Source: Streptomyces sp. HUAS CB01
Lineage (GTDB): Bacteria > Actinomycetota > Actinomycetes > Streptomycetales > Streptomycetaceae
NCBI RefSeq assembly: GCF_030406905.1
Contig: NZ_CP129137.1
Location: 3,395,001-3,459,000 of the forward strand
DNA length: 64,000 bases
Direction: 5' to 3'
The notes under the pieces were generated by a model. It searched no databases and was not told the DNA's origin. It worked only from the letters and a program-made list of their open reading frames with translations. Shown here piece by piece: positions 26,301-33,545 of this stretch. Numbering within the stretch: position 1 is the first letter of the stretch; each line of letters starts with the position of its first letter. A program made the position numbers and the translations under genes.

Positions 26301-28027
26301 GCCAGGTCGTCCGCAAGGACGCCGAGGGATCCGTCACCACGTACGCGTACGACGTCTTCGACGAACTCGCGGTGGCGGCGGGCCCGGACGCGACGCTGAC
26401 GCGGCTGCGCGACCGCTACGGCCGGCTGAGGTCGGAGTCGGTGGACGGCCGCGAGACGACGTTCGCGTACGACGTCCTGGGCAGGCGGACCGGGAGGACG
26501 ACCCCCGGTGGCGCGGTCAGCTCCTGGTCGTACGACGCCGCCGGGCACCGCGCGGAACTGACGACCTCGGGACGCACGATCGGCTTCGACCGTGACGCGG
26601 CGGGCCAGGAACTCGCCCGCCGCATCGGCGGCACGGTCACGCTCCACCACGCCTTCGACGTGATGGGCCGGCTCACGGACCAGCACGTCACGGGCGCGAG
26701 CGGCAGCCTCCAGCGGCGCGGCTACTCCTACCGCGCGGACGGCCACCTCGTCGGCATCGACGACCGGCTCTCCGGCACGAGGACGTTCGACCTGGACGCC
26801 GACGGACGCGTCACCGCGGTCCACGCCGCGAACTGGACCGAGCGCTACGCCTACGACGCGGCGGGCAACCAGACCGACGCGTCCTGGCCCGCCACGCACC
26901 CCGGCCAGGAGGCAACGGGCTCCCGCGCCTACACGGGCACCCGCATCACCCGCGCCGGCAACGTCCGCTACGAGCACGACGCGCAGGGCCGCATCGTGCT
27001 GCGCCAGAAGACCCGCCTGTCACGCAAGCCGGACACCTGGCGCTACGCGTGGGACGCGGAGGACCGGCTCACATCCGTGACCACACCGGACGGAACGGTG
27101 TGGCGCTACCACTACGACGCGCTGGGCCGCCGCATCGCGAAGCAGCGCCTCGGTGACGACGGCGTCACGGTGGTCGAACGGGTGTCGTTCACCTGGGACG
27201 GCGCGACGCTGTGCGAACAGACGACGGAGTCCGTGGACCTGCCCCGTCCGGTGTCCCTGACCTGGGACCACGACGGCCTCCGCCCGCTGGCCCAGACGGA
27301 ACGCATCCTCCCGGCGGACGGGCAAGAAGCTTCGCAGGCGTCCCAGGAGGCGATCGACGAGCGCTTCTTCGCCATCGTCACGGACCTGGTGGGCACCCCG
27401 AGCGAACTCATCGACGAGTCGGGCGAACTGGCCTGGCACACGCGCAGCACGCTGTGGGGCACGACGACCTGGGCGAGGTCGAGCACGGCGTACACGCCGC
27501 TGCGCTTCCCGGGGCAGTACTTCGACCCGGAGACGGGGCTGCACTACAACTTCCACCGGCACTACGACCCTGAAACGGGACGGTACGTCAGCTCCGACCC
27601 TCTCGGGCTCGAACCCGCACCAAGTCCGGCCATGTACGTGGCCAACCCCCTCACTTGGTCCGATCCTCTCGGCCTGAAACCCTGCAAGATTCGCGTTTCC
27701 CCTGTGGCCTCCGACTGGGCGACGAAAGGAGCACACATCCACATTCCGTTGAAGAAAAAGCCAGGGCTCGAAGACGAAGTTCGAATCTATGTCGACGATA
27801 GTGGAACCATCGTCGGAGAGCCGATCAGGCTCGAGACGGGATGGGCGTCCGATAAGAGCGTCAAGGCAGCCGTCGATGCCGTCAACAGTGACCCTAAATT
27901 GCGCGATGACCTCCTAGCCAAGGCCAAGTCCGCACAAGAGCATATGCTCGATCACAACTGGGGAAACAAAAAGAACCGCTCTGCGGAAATGCAAGCGCTG
28001 ATCGAAAAGCTGGAGAACTGGCCGTGA
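23372..28027 (+). CDS. Polymorphic RHS-repeat toxin with ESX-type N-terminus
   Basis: 1551 residues. Residues about 1-250 are helical, with a WXG-type motif (SAHWKGEAADTF) pointing to type VII secretion. A DUF6531 domain (DPVDIASGRVLLPQTD) starts near 405, and RHS/YD repeats (YDxxGRxxxxxDxxG) fill about 470-1390 and form the shell that holds the toxin. The RHS core [14 protein letters not shown] ends near 1400 and DPLGL at about 1408 and 1427 marks the junction. The last ~120 residues are the variable toxin, with conserved-looking DWATKGAHIHI and HMLDHNWG; I cannot assign its activity. From 27650 the DNA is visibly less GC-rich than the shell, the mark of an exchangeable tip. Confidence 0.93.
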   Translation: MVDLGDLGKALDKGIDVVDSGIDKAKEKVGEGVDWTTDRIGEGLEKVGADDWADSVEDWGDETASSLGADVGEQQLGQTEEANELIHGNPEAITSTVKNLRDFQKAFDLVGGGMKRLDSAHWKGEAADTFRKKIQTLPTDWLHAADAFEAAAKALETYAKAVTSAQGKAREAIALYKEGDADSRTAADAYNKKVDAYNAARNSDSPPPRPGPFTDPGKAKRQRAQEILKEARRHRNEAADTAKTAVTAAMAHAPEEPTGRDKVKLELADYSLAQGVEMTHLTGGVVKGAAGLVNFVRSVNPLDPYNLTHPAEYYKGLNTTLAGLVSTAANPDRALKNAWDAAKGDPSEFLGRLIPEIVGSKGAGLVRGGIRAGMKGVPDSPSKVRDGHTKDPDGKGKQCSETKCDGDPVDIASGRVLLPQTDIALPGSLPLVFRRTFDSSYRAGRWFGPTWSSTVDQRLEIDSEGVVLACDEGSLLAYPHPAPGVPVLPTHGRRWPLARTDGGYTVTDPDTGRVWHFTDHTDELALLAQLDDRNGRWISFDHDESGAPTSIVHHGGYHLKLTTDEGRVTALHLAGAAADGSDQEILRYGYTDGHLTEVVNSTGLPVRYGYDDLGRMTSWTDTNGSHYDYVYDGLDRCVYQSGTNGHVESHFTWDDTDPDTGLRTTSMTDGLGHTKRHVINERQQVVAEIDANGAVTRFEYDPFNRLLATADPLGHVTSTSYDEAGRPVTVRRPDGRELSVEYDALGLPVRVRGADGTVVRRTYDERGNRISATDAAGATTHFTYDGAGHPTSVTDALGHTTRVRCDRAGLPLEITDPLGATTRCERDPFGRPIAITDPLGAVTRLEWTVEGKLARRVEADGSVQSWTYDGEGNCTTHTDAMGGVTTFEYTDFDLLVARTGPDGVRYEFTHDSNLRLTRVTNPQGLTWDYEYDPAGLLKSETDFDDRTLAYEYDAAGRLASRSNGIGQRVRFTRNALGQVVRKDAEGSVTTYAYDVFDELAVAAGPDATLTRLRDRYGRLRSESVDGRETTFAYDVLGRRTGRTTPGGAVSSWSYDAAGHRAELTTSGRTIGFDRDAAGQELARRIGGTVTLHHAFDVMGRLTDQHVTGASGSLQRRGYSYRADGHLVGIDDRLSGTRTFDLDADGRVTAVHAANWTERYAYDAAGNQTDASWPATHPGQEATGSRAYTGTRITRAGNVRYEHDAQGRIVLRQKTRLSRKPDTWRYAWDAEDRLTSVTTPDGTVWRYHYDALGRRIAKQRLGDDGVTVVERVSFTWDGATLCEQTTESVDLPRPVSLTWDHDGLRPLAQTERILPADGQEASQASQEAIDERFFAIVTDLVGTPSELIDESGELAWHTRSTLWGTTTWARSSTAYTPLRFPGQYFDPETGLHYNFHRHYDPETGRYVSSDPLGLEPAPSPAMYVANPLTWSDPLGLKPCKIRVSPVASDWATKGAHIHIPLKKKPGLEDEVRIYVDDSGTIVGEPIRLETGWASDKSVKAAVDAVNSDPKLRDDLLAKAKSAQEHMLDHNWGNKKNRSAEMQALIEKLENWP

Positions 28028-28509
28028 ACGCTCTTCAAGTAATTTCCTCGTTTATCGCATCAGGGCGACTGCACGGGGTAGGGATCGGTTCGACACTCAC
28101 CCAGGTAGACGAGGCAATCCACTCCGACTTCATCGACGTCATTGACGAAGAGGGTCTCTCACTGCGCAGGGACTACGGCTTTGTAGAGTTCTACTTCAAC
28201 CCGGGCCCCGACTGGGTCGTGACGGGAGGCTCGCTAGAGCTGCACAAACTAGCCAGGAACCACAGCTTGTCCGGACGGTGGCGAGAGGACATGCACGTCG
28301 ATTTTCCCCAGTACGTCACATGGGATGAGCTGAACGAGGCGCTTTCCTGCCTGCAAGACCCTCTGGAAGATCCGAAGGTTACTGATCAAGGCGACTTCAT
28401 GGAGTATCGCTTCGTTTCGACCAAGGTATCCGTGCTGGTTTCAAACGACCACGAAGAGCGTGACGATTGGGTTGGGCACGGCGACGTGTGGAGTGTCAGC
28501 CTGGGGTGA
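28024..28509 (+). CDS. Immunity protein for the RHS toxin tip
   Basis: 161 residues, acidic, no recognised family (motifs GIGSTLTQVDEAI, RRDYGFVEFYFN, WDELNEAL). The GTG start overlaps the stop of the RHS gene (GTGA) and the gene shares the lower GC of the toxin tip, so the two moved as one cassette. By the standard layout of polymorphic toxins, it should bind and neutralise the toxin domain directly. The assignment rests on position only. Confidence 0.8.
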   Translation: MNALQVISSFIASGRLHGVGIGSTLTQVDEAIHSDFIDVIDEEGLSLRRDYGFVEFYFNPGPDWVVTGGSLELHKLARNHSLSGRWREDMHVDFPQYVTWDELNEALSCLQDPLEDPKVTDQGDFMEYRFVSTKVSVLVSNDHEERDDWVGHGDVWSVSLG

Positions 28510-28559
28510 CGGGGGCCTGGCGTGAAGGCCGGTCCAGACTCGCCCATAGGATGTCTCAC

Positions 28560-28650
28560 GGCGAGGGCCGCAAGATGATCGCGGGTCTCACGGGGAACGT
28601 GAATCGCCGGTTACGCCGTGAGGCGCCTATGGCCGGCGAGGACATCGGAA
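28560..28650 (+). repeat. ~91-bp direct repeat, copy 1 (decayed 5' end of the RHH antitoxin gene)
   Basis: Closely matches 29399-29489. The copy covers the start region of the antitoxin gene at 29123-29458, but the start codon (CAT on the plus strand) has become GTG and several codons have changed. It is a remnant left on the far side of the orphan RHS cassette. Confidence 0.75.
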
Positions 28651-28662
28651 GGTCCTCGCCCC

Positions 28663-29061
28663 TTCGCAGGCCTCGCAGGAGGCGATCGACGAGCGCTTCT
28701 TCGCCATCATCACCGACCTGGTGGGCACCCCGAGCGAACTCATCGACGAGTCGGGCGAACTGGCCTGGCACACGCGCAGCACGCTGTGGGGCACGACGAC
28801 ATGGGCGAGGTCGAGCACGGCGTACACGCCGCTGCGCTTCCGGGGCAGTACTTCGACCCGGAGACGGGGCTGCACTACAACTTCCACCGGCACTACGACC
28901 CTGAGACTGCTCGTTACACGACTGTCGACCCACTCGGCCTGTCACCATGCATTCCGCCGAAAACGGTGATCAACACACCGGAGGTCGTCGCCCCGAAGCC
29001 CCTGAAGCCGCACCAAGTAATGAGCGAGTGGGAGAATTTCCTCGGGGATTGCGTCACGTGA
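28663..29061 (+). pseudogene. Orphan RHS core plus alternative toxin tip, frameshifted and truncated
   Basis: 28663-28907 repeats 27331-27575 of the complete RHS gene with only a few changes, including the core HYDPET. One C is missing (CGCTTCCGGGG for CGCTTCCCGGGG), which breaks the frame. After the core, an alternative tip follows: [17 protein letters not shown], ending in [13 protein letters not shown] and a stop. That end resembles the start of a longer toxin family and looks truncated. There is no start codon or shell, so it is a silent donor cassette like those kept behind many RHS and CdiA loci, now decayed. A GTGA overlap at the stop opens about 20 codons ([19 protein letters not shown]) that may be what remains of its immunity gene. 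Confidence 0.75.
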
Positions 29062-29122
29062 GGACCCTACAAGTCGGCATGGGCGAGCTCGCATTGGAAC
29101 TCGATGACGCATTCCGGCACAT

Positions 29123-29458
29123 TTACGGACGGGTAGCAGCAGGAGGGCCGCCGAAGCCGTCGGGGAAATGGCGCAAAGCCGCGTCGCCCCGTGCGGCTCG
29201 AACCTTGTCCGCCGCGATCTTGCAAATGTTGCCGAGGATGTCCGGCGCCTGGTCGAACTCGTCGTCGGTCATGTCCGCCCCCATGTTCCGGCGCGCGGCG
29301 TCGCGATCGGTGCGGAGTCGTTCGGCCATCTGCGCCCGCGTCAGCTCACGCTCCGCAAGCTGCTGGACGAGTTGCCCGAGGGCGAGACCGCGTTCGGCAG
29401 CGAGGGCCGCAAGATGATCGCGGGTCTCACGGGGAACGTGAATCGTCGTCGACGCCAT
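29123..29458 (-). CDS. Ribbon-helix-helix antitoxin-like protein, apparently without toxin
   Basis: 111 residues. The N-terminus [20 protein letters not shown] is a ribbon-helix-helix DNA-binding motif as in CopG/VapB-type antitoxins; a helical region rich in Arg and Asp follows. Such genes normally sit just before a toxin (PIN or MazF). Here the downstream side on the same strand is occupied by the orphan RHS cassette, and no toxin is present. The 5' end (29399-29489) is duplicated at 28560. The last residues (GFGGPPAATRP) may be read-through from the junction. Confidence 0.75.
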   Translation of the reverse strand: MASTTIHVPRETRDHLAALAAERGLALGQLVQQLAERELTRAQMAERLRTDRDAARRNMGADMTDDEFDQAPDILGNICKIAADKVRAARGDAALRHFPDGFGGPPAATRP

Positions 29459-29489
29459 GAGGCAACTATGGCCGACGAGGACGCCGGAA
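29399..29489 (+). repeat. ~91-bp direct repeat, copy 2
   Basis: Covers the first 20 codons and upstream region of the RHH gene; partner of 28560-28650. The two copies flank the orphan RHS cassette. Confidence 0.75.
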
Positions 29490-29589
29490 GGGCCTCGGCC
29501 CTCGCCTCGCGCCCCGAGCGGAACCGGGCGAATCCACCCGCCCCCACGCTCCGCGGCTACCCTGAGCCAGGCACCCCTTGCAGGACACC

Positions 29590-30170
29590 GTGAGCGGCAT
29601 GAGCCCTGAGCAGATCCGGCGCATGCAGGAGGTGGCCCGGCACCTCTCCAAGTACGCGGAGCACCTGGAGAAGGGCTGGAGGGTGGAAACCACGGACGGC
29701 GAGGTGAAGCTCGTCATGATGAGCCTCGATCTGCCCCACACCACCAATGTCGACGCCTTCCGCGAGCAGATCAGGGCGCAGACTCCGGGCATCTCCGCGG
29801 TCAACGACACCGACAGACGGATCCCGTCACCGGTCTGGAGAAGGTTCCCGCCCTGATCGCGCTCCCGACCGAGGACGTCGACCCGCAGGCCGAGTCCGTC
29901 AATCCGCGCGCGGTGCTCCTCGTGGTCGAGATCGTCTCGAAGAGCAACCCCAAGAACGACCTCGTCACCAAACTGGATGACTATCCGCGGATGGGCGTAC
30001 CGCTGTACGTCGTGGTGGACCCCCGCAACGGCTCCATCGCCGTCCACTCCGAGCCCAAGGACGGACCCGAAGGGCTCAGGTACCGGTGCTCCGTGCCCTA
30101 CGGGTTCGGCGAAGTCGTGCCGGCCGGGCGGTGGACGTTCGACACGTCGGCGCTCGTCCGCTACCGGTGA
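29590..30170 (+). pseudogene. Uma2-family putative nuclease, broken by a frameshift
   Basis: The N-terminal half (MSPEQIRRMQ through VNDTDRR) is in one frame to about 29820. The C-terminal half (DPVTGLEKVP, AVLLVVEIVSKSNPKNDL, GVPLYVVVDPRNG) continues in the -1 frame from GAT at 29820. Both halves match Uma2 (PD-(D/E)xK-like restriction-nuclease fold; function in Streptomyces unclear). The join CGGATCCC suggests loss of a few bases between two GAT strings. A TACCCT -10-like element is near 29560. The 3' end overlaps the convergent HATPase gene by 10 bp. Confidence 0.75.
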
Positions 30171-30640
30171 CGGGCGCGCGAGGCGCCGGCGGACGCGTCG
30201 CCGCTGTCCACGCCTCGAACCGGACCGGGCAGCTCGGCCCAGACCGTCTTGCCCACAGAGCGGTCCGTCGCGCCCCAGTCCGTGGCGAGCGCGGACACGA
30301 CGAGAAGGCCGCGGCCCGCCTCGGCGTCGGTGGGTGGGGGTGTCGCGGGAGGGAGCGGGGCACGTTCGCATCGGGTGTCGGAGACCTCGATACGGAGGGC
30401 GGCCCCCGTGAGCCGCAGACGCAGTTCGAAGTCGCGGCCGGGGACGCGGCCGTGGGTGACCGCGTTCGCTGCGAGTTCGGCGACGATCAGGGCGGCGGAG
30501 TCGGAGAGTTCGCTGCCGTACGGGATGCCCCAGTCGTCGAGGCAGTGGAGGGCCAAGCGCCGGGCGAGGCGGGCGCCACGGCGGGTGGTGCTGAGGCGTT
30601 GGGTGAACTCGACCGTGGGGGAAGCGGTTTCGGCTTTCAT
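30161..30640 (-). CDS. RsbW/SpoIIAB-like ATPase-fold regulator
   Basis: 159 residues with the HATPase_c_2 fold: N box (AALIVAELAANAVTHG), a divergent G1 box (LRIEVSDT) and G2 (GRGLLVVSALATDWG). These Streptomyces proteins resemble anti-sigma kinases but often lack a cognate sigma factor; many are the third member of WhiJ-like modules beside an XRE/DUF5753 regulator and a DUF397 protein, as here (divergent genes 30778 and 31644). Role inferred from context. Confidence 0.88.
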   Translation of the reverse strand: MKAETASPTVEFTQRLSTTRRGARLARRLALHCLDDWGIPYGSELSDSAALIVAELAANAVTHGRVPGRDFELRLRLTGAALRIEVSDTRCERAPLPPATPPPTDAEAGRGLLVVSALATDWGATDRSVGKTVWAELPGPVRGVDSGDASAGASRARHR

Positions 30641-30777
30641 GTCACTGAGCGTGGTTGGTCGTGGATACCCTGACCAGGACTTGCGACACGACGGAGCGTA
30701 GCCGTACGAGTACGGCCGGAGCGCTGTACGGGTCGTGGACCGTGACCACTGCGGCAGGTGTGAGGGCGGTACGGGGT

Positions 30778-31647
30778 ATGGCGGACGCGGAACGCGAGGA
30801 ACGGCCGGAACGGCCCGCCGAGGAGGACGGGACGGCGCTGCTCTTCAACTCACTCGGCAAGCAGATCAAGGTGTTGCGTGAGGCGGCCGGACTCAGCCAG
30901 AAAGAGCTGGGGGCCGCCACGCATTGCGGCGAGGCGCTGGTCTCTTCGATGGAGCGCGGGGTACGGACGCCCCAGCCGGCCTTTCTGCGGCTGGCGGACG
31001 AGGTGTTGGGGGCGCGCGGTGTGCTGAACGCGGCGATCCCGGACGTGGAGAAGGCGCTCGCGAAGGCGCGGACGCGGCATCCGGACTGGTTCCGGGACTA
31101 CGCGAAGGCCGAGGCGGAGGCCCTCGCGGTGCACGACTACAGCAATCAGGCAGTGCCCGGTCTTCTCCAGACTGAGGGGTACGCGCGGGCCGTGTTCACC
31201 CAACGGCGACCCCTGCTCGACGAGCGGACCATCGAGAAGCGTGTGGCCGACCGGCTCGCTCGCCAGCAGATCTTCGAGCGCTGGCCCGCGCCGACGTTCA
31301 GCTTCGTGGTGGAGGAGTCCGTACTCCAGCGCCCCATCGGCGGGGCGACCGTTCACGAGCACCAGTTGCGTCGGTTGCTCCACATCGGTCGGCTGCGGAC
31401 CGTCGAGCTCCAGGTGATGACCACCGATCGCGAGGAACATCCCAGCATGGGTGGCGCGTTCATCCTGCTGACGCCCAAGGGACTGCGACAGGTGGCGTAC
31501 ACGGAAATCTACGGGCATTCCCGCCTGATCACCGACCATGAGGAAGTCAGCGTCTTCACGGAACGCTATGGGATCATCCGAGCGCAAGCCCTCACACCCC
31601 GCGAGTCACTGGCCCTGATCGAGAAGAAGCTGGGAGAACGCCGATGA
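30778..31647 (+). CDS. XRE regulator with DUF5753, second WhiJ-like module
   Basis: 289 residues from ATG 30778. The helix-turn-helix is at about 22-75 (QIKVLREAAGLSQKELGAATHCG, then SSMERG), followed by DUF5753 (YSNQAVPGLLQTEGYARAVF; FVVEESVLQRPIGG). A longer in-frame start at 30655 would add 41 unrelated residues. The stop overlaps the DUF397 start (ATGA), and the HATPase gene diverges upstream, so all three form a compact regulatory cassette. DNA target probably its own intergenic region. Confidence 0.9.
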   Translation: MADAEREERPERPAEEDGTALLFNSLGKQIKVLREAAGLSQKELGAATHCGEALVSSMERGVRTPQPAFLRLADEVLGARGVLNAAIPDVEKALAKARTRHPDWFRDYAKAEAEALAVHDYSNQAVPGLLQTEGYARAVFTQRRPLLDERTIEKRVADRLARQQIFERWPAPTFSFVVEESVLQRPIGGATVHEHQLRRLLHIGRLRTVELQVMTTDREEHPSMGGAFILLTPKGLRQVAYTEIYGHSRLITDHEEVSVFTERYGIIRAQALTPRESLALIEKKLGERR

Positions 31648-31841
31648 GCAGCGAGCAGATCCGCTGGTTCAAAAGCAGCTACAGCGACGGGGAAGGAGGC
31701 GCCTGCGTCGAGGTCGCCGCCTGCCCCTCCACCGTCCACGTCCGCGACTCCAAGAACCCCGCCGGCCCTCAGTTGGCCTGTGCCCCCGCCTCCTGGGCCT
31801 CGTTCGTCTCCTACGCTCAAGGACACATCACGCAGGGCTGA
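31644..31841 (+). CDS. DUF397 small protein, second module
   Basis: 65 residues with IRWFKSSYSDGEGGACVEVA, VHVRDSKNP and WASFVSYA, all DUF397 hallmarks. ATG 31644 overlaps the XRE stop, so it is translationally coupled and made together with its partner, unlike the pair at 11280/12322. Confidence 0.93.
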   Translation: MSSEQIRWFKSSYSDGEGGACVEVAACPSTVHVRDSKNPAGPQLACAPASWASFVSYAQGHITQG

Positions 31842-31857
31842 GAAGAGGGCTGGGGCC

Positions 31858-32259
31858 ATGTGGCCACGAGTGAACGGCATGCGAGCGCTGGAGCTCGGCA
31901 CGGCCGGTGAGCTGCGGGAGAGGCTGAACGCCCTCGTTCTGGCGGGGAGAAAGACCGCCACGACCGGCCTGCTCTCCGAGTACGTCGAGGAGACGGAAGG
32001 GCTGGAGTTCACCGGCGAGCGTCTCGCCCTCCTCGACAGCGATGGCGACTGCGTCGCCACGGTCGAGATCACCGGCGTGGAGCTGACCACGTTCGGCGAC
32101 ATCACCTGGGAGCATGCCTCGGCCGAAGGTGAGGGCGACCGTTCGCTCGATGAGTGGCGCGCCGGTCACCGCCGATTCTGGGACTCCGTCGGCACACCCG
32201 TGGACGACCGCACAGCCCTCGTGTGCCTGGCCTTCCGGCTCGTCGCGCCTGCGCAGTAG
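31858..32259 (+). CDS. ASCH-domain protein
   Basis: 133 residues. The ASCH signature GRKTATTGLL is at about 26-35, followed by the beta-barrel with ALLDSDGDCVATVEITGVEL and FWDSVG. ASCH proteins have a PUA-like RNA-binding fold; some hydrolyse N4-acetylcytidine, others may bind modified RNA or coactivate transcription. The substrate is not evident. It lies 16 bp behind the DUF397 gene and may belong to that operon, although ASCH genes are common alone. Confidence 0.85.
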   Translation: MWPRVNGMRALELGTAGELRERLNALVLAGRKTATTGLLSEYVEETEGLEFTGERLALLDSDGDCVATVEITGVELTTFGDITWEHASAEGEGDRSLDEWRAGHRRFWDSVGTPVDDRTALVCLAFRLVAPAQ

Positions 32260-32464
32260 GACGATCTCTTGGTTGGTCGTGGCTCGTTGCCGGGTGAGAT
32301 CAGGATCGCCGCCGCTCTGCGGGAGCCGGAGGAGCACGGTTGCCTCGCGCGCACGGGCCCGTCAGGCGGCGTACCGGACACGAAACCCCTGCCGGCCCCG
32401 GCGCTCGGCAGCCCGCTGTCAGCGGCTGACCGAAGCCGCACCGTCCGCCGGGACCGGTAGCGGG

Positions 32465-33295
32465 TCACACGTACTTCCCGTACTCGTCCAGCACCCGCAG
32501 CACCTCCCCCTCCCCCGCCGGCGGCAACTGCAGCACGACCTCCTCGCAGCCCAGTTCCGCGTAGTGGGCGAGCTTGCCCGCCGAGGGAAGGACCGCGTAC
32601 GGGACGATCTGGAGGGCCTTCGGGTCGCGGCCCGCCGCCGACCAGGTCTCCCGCAGGACGGGGACCGATTCCGTGAGGCCCCGGCCGCCGATCGGGAGCC
32701 AGCCGTCGGCGTAGTCGGCGATGTGGGAGAAGAGCTTCGGGCCGGCCGCGCCGCCGACCAGGGTGCGGGGCGCGGGGCCGCTCGCCGGCTTCGGGTAGGC
32801 GTAGGAGGCGCGCACCGAGCCGAAGTCGCCGTCGTACGCGGTCGGTTCGGCGGCCCACAGGGCGCGCATCAGGTGCATGCGGTCGCGGCTGAGATCGCGG
32901 CGCGTCGACCATTCCACGCCGTGGTCCGCCGCCTCCTCCCTGTTCCAGCCGAAGCCGACGCCGAGGGTGAAGCGGCCGCCGCTGAGGTGGTCGAGGGTCG
33001 CGATCTGCTTGGCGAGGGCGATGGGGTCGTGCTGCGCGAGGAGCGTGATGCCCGTGCCGAGACCGAGGGTGGTGGTGACGGCCGCGGCCTGGCCGAGGGC
33101 GACGAAGGGGTCGAGGGTGCGGCCGTACTCGGGCGGGAGTTCGCCACCCGCCGGATAGGGGGAGGTCCGCTCGACCGGGATGTGGGTGTGCTCGGGCAGG
33201 TACAGCCCGGCGAAGCCGCGTTCCTCCAGTTCCCGCGCCAGCCGCAGCGGGGTGATCGTCTCGTCCGTCAGGAAGATCGTGGTCGAGATCCGCAC
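32465..33295 (-). CDS. LLM-class oxidoreductase (F420 type)
   Basis: 276 residues, luciferase-like (beta/alpha)8 fold: RLARELEERGFAGLYLPEHTHIP, ITLLAQHDPIALAKQIATLDHLSGGR, GVGFGWNREE, and a C-terminal segment that places the bound cofactor. This subtype commonly uses F420. GTG 33295 is chosen because GGAGGAG lies 5 bp upstream. No TCTGACG operator stands before it, so it is not part of that regulon. It diverges from the PHP hydrolase gene at 33546. Substrate unknown. Confidence 0.88.
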   Translation of the reverse strand: MRISTTIFLTDETITPLRLARELEERGFAGLYLPEHTHIPVERTSPYPAGGELPPEYGRTLDPFVALGQAAAVTTTLGLGTGITLLAQHDPIALAKQIATLDHLSGGRFTLGVGFGWNREEAADHGVEWSTRRDLSRDRMHLMRALWAAEPTAYDGDFGSVRASYAYPKPASGPAPRTLVGGAAGPKLFSHIADYADGWLPIGGRGLTESVPVLRETWSAAGRDPKALQIVPYAVLPSAGKLAHYAELGCEEVVLQLPPAGEGEVLRVLDEYGKYV

Positions 33296-33545
33296 AGCGG
33301 CTCCTCCGCCCTCGTCGGCTGTGGTGGTGGCGGGGCCCAAGCTACGCGCTGCGCCGCGAGATTCCGAGAGTGCGGGACCGGAAGGGGGACGGCGCGCGTC
33401 CCCCGCGCGTGACGGCGGAACGCCATGTCCCGGTCGTCCGTCGATCCCCGCCCCTTGCCGTCCCGTTCACGGCCGGGTACGAGGTTGAGGACACCAGGCA
33501 CCAGTACCACTCCTGTCCCTCTCACCACCCCGGGGAGCCGACGGC

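Noticed and set aside
23213..26977. Minus-strand 1254-residue frame opposite the RHS gene
   Set aside because: Shadow; RHS repeats in the plus frame are unmistakable.
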